DNA of 64,000 nucleotides from Oxalobacteraceae bacterium (GTDB lineage: Bacteria; Pseudomonadota; Gammaproteobacteria; Burkholderiales; Burkholderiaceae_D). Position numbers and translations under genes: made by a program. Positions within the stretch are counted from its first letter, which is position 1. Every line of letters begins with the position of its first letter. The notes under the pieces are model-generated. The model searched no databases. It was not told the DNA's origin and saw nothing but the letters and a program-made list of their open reading frames with translations. This document shows, in pieces, positions 16,635-26,000 of the stretch. The stretch covers positions 1 through 64,000 of the forward strand of contig JAIXXN010000001.1 of NCBI GenBank assembly GCA_027490725.1, given 5' to 3'.

Positions 16635-17741
16635 TCAGGCAGCCAGAATCTGGCGGATCGCGGCGGCTACTTCAGCGGCCTGCTGCAGCGTCATGGTCGG
16701 CCCTATCGGCAGACTCAGCACTTCGCGGTGGATCGCTTCGGCGAGCGGGAAGTCGCCCTCCTTGTAGCCCAGTTCGGCATACGCCGGTTGCAGATGGGGC
16801 GGTACCGGGTAATGCACGATGGTGCCGATGCCACGCTCTGCCAGCGCCTGCGCCAGTGCATCGCGCCGGGCGTGACGCACCACGTACAGATGCCAGACTG
16901 GTTCGGCCCAGTCCGGCACGTGTGGCAGGGTCAGGCCGGCAATGCCGGCCAGTTCGCGCTGGTACAGCGCCGCAATTGCGCGACGCTGGGCATTGCCGGC
17001 GTCGAGCTGGGGCAGTTTCACTGCCAGCAGCGCGGCCTGCAGTTCGTCGAGGCGCGAGTTGTAGCCGGGCACCTCGTTGTAATACTTGACCTTGGAGCCG
17101 TAGTTGCGGAAAGTGCGGATCCGTTCGGCCAGTGCCGCATCGCTGGTGGTGACGGCACCGCCATCACCGAGCGCACCGAGATTTTTACCCGGATAGAAGC
17201 TGAACGCGGCGGCGTGGCCGAGCTGGCCCGTGACGCGACCACGGTAACGCGCACCATGTGCTTGTGCGGCATCTTCCACCACCGTCAGGCCATGCTGGGC
17301 TGCCAGCGCCATGATAGGGTCCATATCGGCCGGCTGGCCGTACAGGTGGACCGGAATGATGGCGCGGGTGCGCGGCGTGATGGCGGCAGCAATCCGTGCC
17401 GGATCGAGGTTGAAGGTGGCGGCCAGCGGTTCTACCGGCACCGGGGTGGCGCCGCAATGGCTGACCGCCAGCCAGGTGGCGATAAAGGTATTCGACGGCA
17501 CGATGACTTCATCGCCGGGGCCGATGCCGGCCGCTTTCAGGGCCAGAAAGATGGCGTCCAGACCGTTGGCCACGCCGATTGCAGCGCTGCTGCCGCAATA
17601 CGCGGCAAAGGCGCTTTCGAAGCGTGCCGTTTCCTGGCCGAGAATGTACCAGCCCGACTCGAGCACGCGCTTGAAGGCGGCTTCCAGGTCGGCGCTATGG
17701 GCCTGATTGATGGCTTTCAGATCGAGGAAGGGGATGCTCAT
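16635..17741 (-). CDS. fdtB: DegT/DnrJ-family sugar 3-aminotransferase (FdtB/QdtB-like)
   Basis: PLP-dependent transaminase of 368 residues. Visible family features are GQETARFE near 36, [10 protein letters not shown] near 81, [10 protein letters not shown] (Asp157 and Gln160 near the cofactor) and [14 protein letters not shown] with the Schiff-base Lys at 186. Enzymes of this type aminate the 3-keto group of dTDP-3-keto-6-deoxyhexose made by FdtA. The FdtA-like gene lies only 11 bp upstream and an acetyltransferase two genes further, which supports a dTDP-3-amino-3,6-dideoxyhexose pathway. Whether the product is the galacto (Fuc3N) or gluco (Qui3N) form is not decided by the sequence alone. 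Confidence 0.82.
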   Translation of the reverse strand: MSIPFLDLKAINQAHSADLEAAFKRVLESGWYILGQETARFESAFAAYCGSSAAIGVANGLDAIFLALKAAGIGPGDEVIVPSNTFIATWLAVSHCGATPVPVEPLAATFNLDPARIAAAITPRTRAIIPVHLYGQPADMDPIMALAAQHGLTVVEDAAQAHGARYRGRVTGQLGHAAAFSFYPGKNLGALGDGGAVTTSDAALAERIRTFRNYGSKVKYYNEVPGYNSRLDELQAALLAVKLPQLDAGNAQRRAIAALYQRELAGIAGLTLPHVPDWAEPVWHLYVVRHARRDALAQALAERGIGTIVHYPVPPHLQPAYAELGYKEGDFPLAEAIHREVLSLPIGPTMTLQQAAEVAAAIRQILAA

Positions 17742-17752
17742 AGGGGCGTCTT

Positions 17753-18178
17753 TCAGAGTGCCGACTGGTGCCGGTGGGCCGCAGCCTTGAATTCGTCGTA
17801 ATCGTGGAAGTAGTCCTGCTTATCGTACAGGGTCGAGGCCAGCACCACACACACCGCGCCGGACGAGAAGTTTTCCACTTCGCGCCACATCATGCGCGGC
17901 ACGTACAGGCCGTAGTAGGAACGGTTGAGCTGGAATTTCTTGCGCTGGTAGCCGTCATCGACGATCACGTCGAAGCTGCCCGACATGGCGACAAACAGTT
18001 GCTGCAGTTCGAGGTGGCCATGGCCAGCGCGCGCCGAACCACCGGGTACATCGTACAGGTAATACACCCGCTTGATATCGAAGGGGATGTGTACCCCGCC
18101 TTCGATCACGGACAGATTGCCGCGCACATCATGGTGCGGTGGCAAGTCGATCAGGCGGCACTGGTCCATCTGGCTCAT
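17753..18178 (-). CDS. fdtA: dTDP-4-keto-6-deoxyglucose 3,4-ketoisomerase (FdtA/QdtA-like cupin)
   Basis: A 141-residue single-domain cupin. It has the family features RGNLSVIE near 19-26, [13 protein letters not shown] near 35-47 and the active-site segment RAGHGH (Arg50, His53, His55), followed by [10 protein letters not shown]. These enzymes isomerise dTDP-4-keto-6-deoxyglucose to the 3-keto sugar used by the next enzyme. Spacing to both neighbours is under 20 bp, so it is clearly within an operon. The upstream enzymes that make the substrate (RmlA and RmlB types) are not in this window and must come from elsewhere. Confidence 0.85.
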   Translation of the reverse strand: MSQMDQCRLIDLPPHHDVRGNLSVIEGGVHIPFDIKRVYYLYDVPGGSARAGHGHLELQQLFVAMSGSFDVIVDDGYQRKKFQLNRSYYGLYVPRMMWREVENFSSGAVCVVLASTLYDKQDYFHDYDEFKAAAHRHQSAL

Positions 18179-18196
18179 CGTGTGCTCCGGTTCAGG

Positions 18197-19084
18197 TCAG
18201 GCGGCATCGGCCGGCAGGGTGGCGATGTAATCGAGGTAGCGCTGGCGCGACTGGCCCATCTGCGGGAACACATTGCCCAGCTGGACCGTGATCACTGCCA
18301 CCTGCTGGTCCATGGCCAGCAGCTCGTCACGGCTGATGATGGCTTCCTGATGCGCCACCACCAGCAGGTCGATGTAGTCCGAGAAGCAGTTGCCGAAATT
18401 CGGATTGGCGGCTGGATTGGAATTCGACTGCAGGCGCTGGTCATGGCGGAAGTAGCTGAGCTCTTCATCGATATAGAAGGCATTGCCGCCGCGCGCCAGA
18501 TTGATATAGGTGGCCAGATCGGCCAGTCCCTTGGTGAAATCATGGGTGCCGATGCGGAACAGGTCTTTCCAGCCGATGTCCCACAGCTTTTCGCGGCGGA
18601 ACATGATGCTGGTGAATTCGCCCACGAAGTTGCGCATGCCCAGCGCCATCGAGCGGTACATATCGCGGGCGGCAATGCTGCCGCTGGCTTCGTAGGGGCG
18701 GCGCGTCTCGGTGCGTTCGTTGTCGGAGTTGATCACCTGGGTGGCCGAGAACACCAGCTGGTGTTTGGGATCCATCTGCATCGCTGCCACCATGCGTTCG
18801 ATGCAGAACGGATGCAGGATATCGTCATCGAACAGCGGCTTGATGAACACGCCCTTGCCCGAATACAGCGCGGACAGCACATTGTCTTCGCGGATCACCG
18901 AGTTGCGCTGGTAGATCACGCCGGGAAAGCGGGCGCAGATGTCGCGGATATCTTCGGTTGGGCAATTGTCGCTGACCAGAATTTCCGTGTTCAGGTAGCT
19001 CTGGCCGATCGCCGAACGCAGGCACGCTTCGAAGTGGATCGCCTTGTAGGACGGGATAACGATGCTGACTTTAGGATAGCTCAT
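18197..19084 (-). CDS. Family 2 glycosyltransferase in sugar operon
   Basis: A 295-residue GT-A transferase starting MSYPKVSIVIPSYKA, with SDNCPTED in the nucleotide-sugar region and a DxD-type cluster KPLFDDDILHP near residue 89. I placed the start at 19084, where the GT2 fold begins; the frame is open further upstream but that extension would run over the end of the acetyltransferase gene and lacks similarity to the fold. It lies between the N-acetyltransferase and ketoisomerase genes, so it is a good candidate for transferring the 3-acylamino sugar. Confidence 0.83.
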   Translation of the reverse strand: MSYPKVSIVIPSYKAIHFEACLRSAIGQSYLNTEILVSDNCPTEDIRDICARFPGVIYQRNSVIREDNVLSALYSGKGVFIKPLFDDDILHPFCIERMVAAMQMDPKHQLVFSATQVINSDNERTETRRPYEASGSIAARDMYRSMALGMRNFVGEFTSIMFRREKLWDIGWKDLFRIGTHDFTKGLADLATYINLARGGNAFYIDEELSYFRHDQRLQSNSNPAANPNFGNCFSDYIDLLVVAHQEAIISRDELLAMDQQVAVITVQLGNVFPQMGQSRQRYLDYIATLPADAA

Positions 19085-19121
19085 AGTGGTCTGGTTTCGG
19101 TTGATTTGCCAGCGGTTCAGG

Positions 19122-19592
19122 TCAGGGTTGGCGCAGACGCAGACGGGCCGCATCGCCGTACACCAGCCCGTTATCGGGGACATCGTGGGTGACCACGGCA
19201 CCGGCACCGATGACGGCATTCCGGCCGATGGTCAGGCCGGGCAGGATCACCGCACCGGCACCCAGCGCAGCGCCGGCCTTGATGGTGGTGGACAGGAAGG
19301 CATCCGGATAGACCTTCGAGTGCGGATGCTTGTCATTGGTGAACGTGACATTGGGGCCGATGAACACATCGTCCTCGACCCGCAAGCCATCCCACAGATA
19401 CACGCCGCATTTGACGGTGACGTTGTCGCCCAGCTGCACATCATTTTCGATGAAGCAGTGGCTACTGATGTTGCAATTGCGCCCGATCACGGCGTGCGCC
19501 AGCACCACGCAGAACTGCCACACCCGGCTGCCGTTGCCGATGTGCGGGCTCTGGCAGTCGGCTAGCGGGTGAATAAAGGCGGCTTCTTGCAT
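19122..19592 (-). CDS. Left-handed beta-helix sugar N-acetyltransferase (FdtC/QdtC/WlbB-like)
   Basis: A 156-residue hexapeptide-repeat acyltransferase. Imperfect [LIV]-G-x4 turns run through the chain ([54 protein letters not shown]). The segment [12 protein letters not shown] near residue 82 matches the loop typical of enzymes that acetylate amino-sugar nucleotides (FTND). The likely reaction is N-acetylation of dTDP-3-amino-3,6-dideoxyhexose, given its neighbours. It starts 15 bp after the stop of the large glycosyltransferase fusion. Confidence 0.8.
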   Translation of the reverse strand: MQEAAFIHPLADCQSPHIGNGSRVWQFCVVLAHAVIGRNCNISSHCFIENDVQLGDNVTVKCGVYLWDGLRVEDDVFIGPNVTFTNDKHPHSKVYPDAFLSTTIKAGAALGAGAVILPGLTIGRNAVIGAGAVVTHDVPDNGLVYGDAARLRLRQP

Positions 19593-19607
19593 GGTTATTC
19601 CTGCCGC

Positions 19608-22600
19608 TCAGACGGCGACCGCAGTGATGATGTACATCAGCGGCAACGCGTCTTCCACCGCGCCGGTCGGATCGATGCCGCTGGCTTCGGCCATCAGGCG
19701 GATCGCCGGCAGGTATTTGTCGCGCGCCGGCTCGTCAGGGATGCGCGCACTGCCGCCACTGACCTGGAAGCCGGTCTCCTGCAGCAGCGCCAGCGTCGAA
19801 CCGCGGCTGAACCAGTGCAGCTGGTTGCGCGGCAGCGGGCCACCCTGGCGGTCATAGCGCAGATCGCCGGCATTCAGGCGGGCCTGGATGCCCCAGTGCT
19901 GGCTGTTGCGTACGGCAATCACCAGGGTGCCGCCGGGCGCCAGATTGGCGCGGATTTTGGTGAGCACACTCCACGGATCGCGCAGCTGTTCCAGCGCTTC
20001 GCCGAGGATCCAGCAATCGGCGCCGGCGACGTGCGACCAGAGTTGCGGGGTGGCCAGTTCGATGTCCTGATCGAACACGAAGTCGCAGTGCGGCCGTGCC
20101 GCGCGCGCCGGTGCCAGCGCTTTTTCGATACCCGTGTAGTTGCAGATCGGGTTGCGCTGCCGGTAAGCCTTGGCGAAGGTGCCATCCTGACAGCCCAGTT
20201 CCACCAGCTTCTGGGCCCCGGCCGGTACAAACGCCAGCAGATCCTGATTGACGCTCTGGCTGGCGCTGGGCAGGTCGTAGTGGTAGCCGCCGGTGCGGAT
20301 CACGGTGCCCTGCCAGTCGTGTTTGATGTAGATGCGCTGCGGGTTCTTGCTGAAATCGTTCTTGACCCAGTCGATATTGCCGATCAGTCCTGCGGCGGCC
20401 GGGCCGGCGCGGTGCAGGGCCAGCATGGTCTGGATCAGCGGCGCGCCGTGCTTGATCGGTAGTGGCCACTGGCGCACTACTTCGATATTGGTCAGCATGC
20501 AGGCCGGATGCAGATACGGCACCGGACCATCGTCGGGACGGTCGTAGCCCTGTTCGTTGACCAGCTGGATGCCGCCAACCCCGAACATGCCCGGTTTCAG
20601 ATGGCTCTGCATCGATTCGAGGAAGCCGGGGTTGATGATTTCCACGTCGGAATCGAGGAACAGCACCTGACCGTGCAGGTCGAGGTTGTTGATCGCCCAC
20701 GACAGGCCGGGACCGTGGTGGATGTTGTAGCCGAAGGCAATGAATTCCACATTCGGGTAGCCGGCCGCGATGCTGCGGATTTTTTCGGCGACGTCGGGAT
20801 TCGAGCCATCGATCACGTAGACGCGGTTCTGGTAATGCTGGCGCAGCGTGCGCAGCAGCGCTTCGATCAGATCCGGCGAGTTGTACGACACCGTGACGAT
20901 CGGCACACTGTCGACCGGCTGCGGCGCGCTGGCCGCCAGCGGCACGACGGGCGCGGCCAGGCGTGGCGCGGCCAAGCGTGGCGCGGCCGGTTTGACCACT
21001 TTCTGCAGCGCCGCTTCCAGATTGCGCACGAAGCGCGGGCTGTCGAATAGGGCGCAGGTCAGACGGTTGGTGACCAGTTGCTGCTTCATGGCGGCGATGG
21101 CAGGGCGATCGGCAGCCAGTGCCACGGCACGTTCTTCGTAATCGGCGAAGTTGTAGGTGATCAGTTGCGGCAGATTCACGGCGCGCAGCAGGCTACCGGC
21201 CATGCGCGAGGAGAAGGTCTGGCCGGCGCAGGTGAGCAGCGGCAGACCGGCCCACAAGGCATCGCTGGCGGTGGTGCCGGCGTTGAACGGGAAGGTATCG
21301 AGGAATAGATCGGCCAGCTGGTAGCGTGCCAGATATTCGGCCGGTACCGCACGGTTGGCGAAAATCAGGCGTTCGCGGGCAATCCCGGCCTGCTCGGCGT
21401 AACGCCACAGGTTCTCGCGGACTTCCGGATAGTCGGCGACCAGCCACAGCACGCTGTCGGGCACACGGCGCAGGATGTTCATCCAGGTGGCGAACAGTTC
21501 CGGGGTGAACTTGAAGTTGTTGTTGAACGAGCAGAACACGAAAGCGTCTTCCGGCAGCTGGACGCTGGCGCGGCTCGGCTTGTTGCCGATCAGGCGCTGA
21601 CGGTCATTGATCTGGAAGGTATCCGGCAGATACAGCGGTTTTTCCGTGAAGTGCTCGGTCATTTCCGGGGTGATCAGGAATTCGTCGGCGATCACGTAAT
21701 CGACGCCGGGCAGACCAGTGCTGCCGGGGAAGCCGAGGTAGGTCAGCTGTACCGGGGCAGGGCGGTAGGCCAGAATATTTGGCCGCGCACCCAGCGTCAG
21801 GCCGTGCAGGTCCACCAGCAGATCGATTTCATGGGCGCGGATGGTGCGCGCAGCCTGCTCGTCGCTCATGCCGTCGATGCGGATGTAATGGTCCATGGCT
21901 TTCACCACGCGGGCGCGGATCGGCGAACCGTCTTCGCGGCTCCAGCTGAAGGCATACACTTCGAATTGACTACGGTCATGCAGTTCGTACAGCTCGGCCG
22001 TCAGGATCGACACGGCATGCGAGCAGAAGTCCGAGGACAGATAGCCGATGCGAATCCGGCGGTGCTGGTAACCATAGGCGCCCGTCAGTGGTGCCACGGC
22101 GGCATTGACTTTCTCGTGCACGAAGCGGCGCGCGGCGGCCAGTTGCTGGGCCGGATCGGCCGATGCGCTGAGCATGGCCAGCGCCGACGTGCCTTCCAGC
22201 ATGGTCGCTTGCGAAATGTGTTCGAGGCCGCTGTACACGGGCCATTTGCACTGTTTCTGGCGCAAGTGCACCCAGTGTGTCATGACGTTGCTCTGCTGCG
22301 GGTCGACGTGCAGGCTCTGCGCCAGCATGGCTTCCGCTTCCGGATAGCGTTTGCGGATTTCCAGCAGCCGGCCCAGATTGTTGAGGGTCTGGATGTGCAG
22401 CGCCGGGGTGGTTTTTACGTCCGGCTTGACCTCGGTGAGGATGCTGTTCCACATTGCCAGCGCATCATCGGGACGGTTGATGCGTTCCAGCAGGGTGCCC
22501 AGATTCAGACGGCCTTCGACAAAATCGGGATTCTGGGCCAGCGCCTGGCGCAGTTCCGATTCGGCTTCGGCATCATTACCGCTATTCGATAGCACCACCG

Positions 22601-22820
22601 CCAGATTGAAACGCGCGGCATAGGTCAGTGGCGAGGGCGTGTGGGCAATCCAGGCGCGATACAGGCCGATGGCCGCCGGTACCTGACCGCTGTCGGCCAG
22701 CACGGCGGCAGCGCCGAACAGGTCACTAATCGACAGCACGCCTTGCACGGCCATGGTCATCACGGTGCCGAGCGGGCTGGTATCGGCGGGAGCAGGTGCG
22801 GCAGAAACAGGAGCGTTCAT
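19608..22820 (-). CDS. TPR-OGT(GT41)-GT2-methyltransferase fusion protein
   Basis: A 1070-residue cytosolic multidomain enzyme. Residues about 30-190 hold TPR-like helices (FVEGRLNLGTLLERINRPDD). Residues about 253-605 match the catalytic half of O-GlcNAc transferase/SPINDLY proteins: RIGYLSSDFCSHAV with a likely catalytic His268, the conserved FNNNFKFTPE with Lys437, and TFPFNAGTTASDALWAGLP near 509-527. A Pro/Ala linker with a duplicated AAPRLAAPRLAAP (612-624) leads to a GT2 domain (about 638-850, metal site FLDSDVEI at 721-728). The C-terminus is a class I SAM methyltransferase (LVELGCQDGTF at 872-882, then NLAPGGTLVIAVRNS). Such enzymes glycosylate Ser/Thr of proteins, and the neighbouring giant proteins are extremely rich in these residues. 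Start uncertain: the ATG at 22820 has no clear ribosome binding site and residue Met21 is an alternative. Confidence 0.87.
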   Translation of the reverse strand: MNAPVSAAPAPADTSPLGTVMTMAVQGVLSISDLFGAAAVLADSGQVPAAIGLYRAWIAHTPSPLTYAARFNLAVVLSNSGNDAEAESELRQALAQNPDFVEGRLNLGTLLERINRPDDALAMWNSILTEVKPDVKTTPALHIQTLNNLGRLLEIRKRYPEAEAMLAQSLHVDPQQSNVMTHWVHLRQKQCKWPVYSGLEHISQATMLEGTSALAMLSASADPAQQLAAARRFVHEKVNAAVAPLTGAYGYQHRRIRIGYLSSDFCSHAVSILTAELYELHDRSQFEVYAFSWSREDGSPIRARVVKAMDHYIRIDGMSDEQAARTIRAHEIDLLVDLHGLTLGARPNILAYRPAPVQLTYLGFPGSTGLPGVDYVIADEFLITPEMTEHFTEKPLYLPDTFQINDRQRLIGNKPSRASVQLPEDAFVFCSFNNNFKFTPELFATWMNILRRVPDSVLWLVADYPEVRENLWRYAEQAGIARERLIFANRAVPAEYLARYQLADLFLDTFPFNAGTTASDALWAGLPLLTCAGQTFSSRMAGSLLRAVNLPQLITYNFADYEERAVALAADRPAIAAMKQQLVTNRLTCALFDSPRFVRNLEAALQKVVKPAAPRLAAPRLAAPVVPLAASAPQPVDSVPIVTVSYNSPDLIEALLRTLRQHYQNRVYVIDGSNPDVAEKIRSIAAGYPNVEFIAFGYNIHHGPGLSWAINNLDLHGQVLFLDSDVEIINPGFLESMQSHLKPGMFGVGGIQLVNEQGYDRPDDGPVPYLHPACMLTNIEVVRQWPLPIKHGAPLIQTMLALHRAGPAAAGLIGNIDWVKNDFSKNPQRIYIKHDWQGTVIRTGGYHYDLPSASQSVNQDLLAFVPAGAQKLVELGCQDGTFAKAYRQRNPICNYTGIEKALAPARAARPHCDFVFDQDIELATPQLWSHVAGADCWILGEALEQLRDPWSVLTKIRANLAPGGTLVIAVRNSQHWGIQARLNAGDLRYDRQGGPLPRNQLHWFSRGSTLALLQETGFQVSGGSARIPDEPARDKYLPAIRLMAEASGIDPTGAVEDALPLMYIITAVAV

Positions 22821-23002
22821 AGCGGTGCTTTGGTTAGGATGGGACTATCGAGGGTGACTCTATGATACCGCCTTGTTGCGTGGTGATGGGCAACTTTTGG
22901 CCGTCGAGCAAGCGCCTAAAACAGGCTCTGCTCGACCGATAGCCGCGCTTTTCGGGGGCATGGTGGCAGGGGCGCCGGCCGGCTGCAGTGTGGCAGGGAC
23001 AA

Positions 23003-23039
23003 GCGACGCCGCAGTCCCGTTAGCGGACTGCGGCGTCGC
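23003..23039 (-). terminator. 15-bp perfect hairpin after giant gene 3
   Basis: GCGACGCCGCAGTCC (23003-23017) pairs perfectly with GGACTGCGGCGTCGC (23025-23039) around a 7-nt loop, starting 4 bp beyond the stop codon of the minus-strand giant gene. The sequence that follows on that strand is only weakly T-rich (TTGTCCC), so it may be a terminator, an mRNA-stabilising 3' end or an attenuator that lets some transcripts continue into the glycosylation genes. Confidence 0.65.
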
Positions 23040-23043
23040 CAGT

Positions 23044-26000
23044 TTAGCGGGTGGGGACGCTGAACCAGTTGTCGTTGTTGCGCAGTAGCTCCTGATGGGC
23101 GCTGCCCGGCGCCGTGTAGGCCGCGCCCAGCGGCTGCGCTTGCTGATACTGCTGCAGGGCTGCCGTCAGGGCATGGCTGCGGGTCTGCTGCGGCAGGTCC
23201 GTCAGCGCGCCGCCCGACGCTGGCTGGCTGGCCGCGTCGTCAAAGGCGTGCAGGGCGGCTCCCAGCGTGCTGACGCGTTCGGTCAGCGTGCTGCTGGCAG
23301 TGCGGAACCACACGTCGGCACTGGCATGGCTGCTGCCGTCGTTGCCTGTGTAGCTGGCGCTCAGGCCGATGACGTTACCGTTCTGTTCGCTGCGCACCGC
23401 GCGGGCCTGCGTGTCCAGCGCGGCAATGCCCAGTTCCTGCAGACTGTGCAGCTCGCTGCGCTGGCTGATGCCGTCGCTGTTGCCATCTACCCACACCTGC
23501 AAGGCGCTGAAGATGCGGTCGCTGGAGCTGATCTGGCCATCGCCATTACTGTCGTAGGCCGCCAGTGCGGCGTAGCCGTCAGCGGCGCGGCTGCCGTCGG
23601 CCAGCAGGCTGGCGCTGCCGAACAGTTCGCTACCATCATTGATCAGGCCATCGCCATTGCGGTCCAGTGCCAGCAAACCATCGTGGCGCTCGACCCAGCC
23701 GGTGGCCAGCGCCTGTCCCTGGGCGCGCAGATCGAACTGCACGCCGGCACTGATGCCGATGGTCTGTACGCCATTGCCGTCCAGATCGAGTACCAGCGGG
23801 GTGGCGTAATTGCTCGAGGCGGCATTCAGCGCCATGGTCTGGCTGACCGACATGGCGCTGACCTGGGTCAGCGTGAAGGCGTTGGCCTGCGTCAGGCTGA
23901 GCGCGGCCAGGCTGGCGGTGGTCAGCTGCGGCACCTGACTGACGTCAAAGGCGCTAATCTGCTCGGTGCTGAGCACGGTGACCTGAGTCGCTTTCAGGGC
24001 CGCTACCTGCGGTCCCGTCAATGCTGCCAGCTGGCTGGTGCTGAATACTGCCAGCTGGGCGTTTTTCAGACCGGCGATCAGTGTGGTGCTCAGGCCGGCA
24101 ATCTGGGTGGTGCTCAGGTAGCTGATTTGCAGCGTACTCAGCACGCCAAACTGGGTGGTGCTCCAGGCATTCAGCTGGGTGGCGCTGAGCCCGTCAAACT
24201 GGTCTTGGGTCAGCGCGGCAATCTGGGCATTTTTCAGAGCTGCCAGCTGGGTGACGCTGAGGGCGCTGGTCTGTTCGCTACCGAGCACACTCAGCTGGGT
24301 GGTGGTGACGGCCTGAATCTGCTGGGTCCCTAGGGCTTGCAGCTGGTCGGTGCCGAGCACGGCGAACTGGTCGATCGTGAAAGCCGGTACCTGACTCAGT
24401 TTCAGGCTGGCGATCTGGGCCGTGGTGAGGGCCTGCACCTGCGGGTTGGACAGCGTGGCCAGCTGGGTGGTGCTCAGGTAGCCAATCTGGGTGGTGCGCA
24501 GTGCCTGGATCTGTCCTGTACCCAGATACAGCAGCTGGTCACTGGTGATGGCACCCAGCTGGGCGCTGGTGAGTGCCTGCACCTGTTCGGTGTTCAGGTG
24601 GCTGAGCTGGCTGAGTTCCAGATTGGCGATCTGCAGCGTGCCGAGTGCCGCGAAGTTTGCGGTGCTCAGGGCGTTCAGCTGGTCGGTGGACATGGCCACG
24701 ACGGCCGTGACGCTGAGCGCAGCAGCTTGCGTTACGCTCAGGGCGGCGATCTGGTCAGTGCTGAGCACGGCCAGTTGCGGCAGGTCCAGCGCGGCGATGT
24801 GGCTGGTTTTCAGGCCGCGCATCTGGCTGGTGGTCAGGGCCACGGTTTGCGCCGTGCTCAGGCCGGTGAACTGGCCGACCGTCAGTGCTGCCAGATCCTG
24901 GGTGTCGAGCGCTGCCACTTGCAGGGTGCTGAAGGCGGCCAGCTGTTCGGCGCTCAGGGTCGGCATCTGGCTGGTGCTCAAGCCGGGTACCTGATCACTG
25001 CCCAGCGCGGCGATCTGCGCGGTGGCCAGATTACTGATCTGGTCGGTGCTGAGGGCGGCGATCTGGGCCGTGCGCAGCGCGCGCAGTTGGTCGCTGCCCA
25101 GACTTTGCAGGTTGGCGATGCTGACGCCGAGTACCAGTTGTGCGGTACTGAGGGCGGCAAGGTGATCGGTATCGAGCGCGGCCATCTGCTCCGTTTGCAG
25201 GCCGTCGGCCAGTACGCGGGTGCTGAGGGCGGCGAACTGCACAGTGCTCAGGGCGTTCAACTGGTCGCTACCGAGTGCGCTGAACTGGCCGGCTTGCAGG
25301 GCGCCGATCTGGCGCGTGCTCAGCACGATCAGGTCGGCCGTGGCCAGCACGGCCAGCTGCTCGCTGCCCAGCGCGGCGATCTGCTGGGTGCTCAGGCTTG
25401 CCGTCTGGGCGGTGCTGAGCGTCAGGATCTGGTCGCTGGTGAGGGCGCGGATCTGGCTGCTGTTCAGGACCACGGTCTGGGCCGTGCGCAGGGCTGCGAA
25501 CTGCTCGGTGGTGAGGGCGGCAATCGCATCGCTGCTCAGTCCATACACCAGTTGCGCCGTGCCGAGTGCGCTGATATGGCTGGTATCGAGTGTGGCCAGC
25601 TGGGCGGTGCTCAGACCCAGACTGATCTGGCTGGTGCTGAGGGCGGCCAGACTGGCGGTGGCCAGCGCGTTCAATTGATCGCTGCCCAGTACGCCGAGCT
25701 GGTCGCTGTTCAGAGCCAGTACCTGGCGCGTGCTCAGCACGGCCACATCGGCCGTCTCCATTGCCGTGATCTGGTCGGTATCGAGCGCGGCCAGCTGACG
25801 GGTGGCCAGCGTCGCCGCTTGCGCCGTGGTCAGGGCGGCAATCTGGTCGGTCTTCAGACCGAAGCTGATCTGGCTGGTGCTCAGGGTGCTCAGTTGCTGG
25901 GTTGCCAGCGACGCGAACTGGTCCGTCAACAGCGCTTGCAACTGGTCGCTGCCCAGCGTGCTCAGCTGGCTGCTACTGAGCGCCTGCAGGTCGAGCGTTT

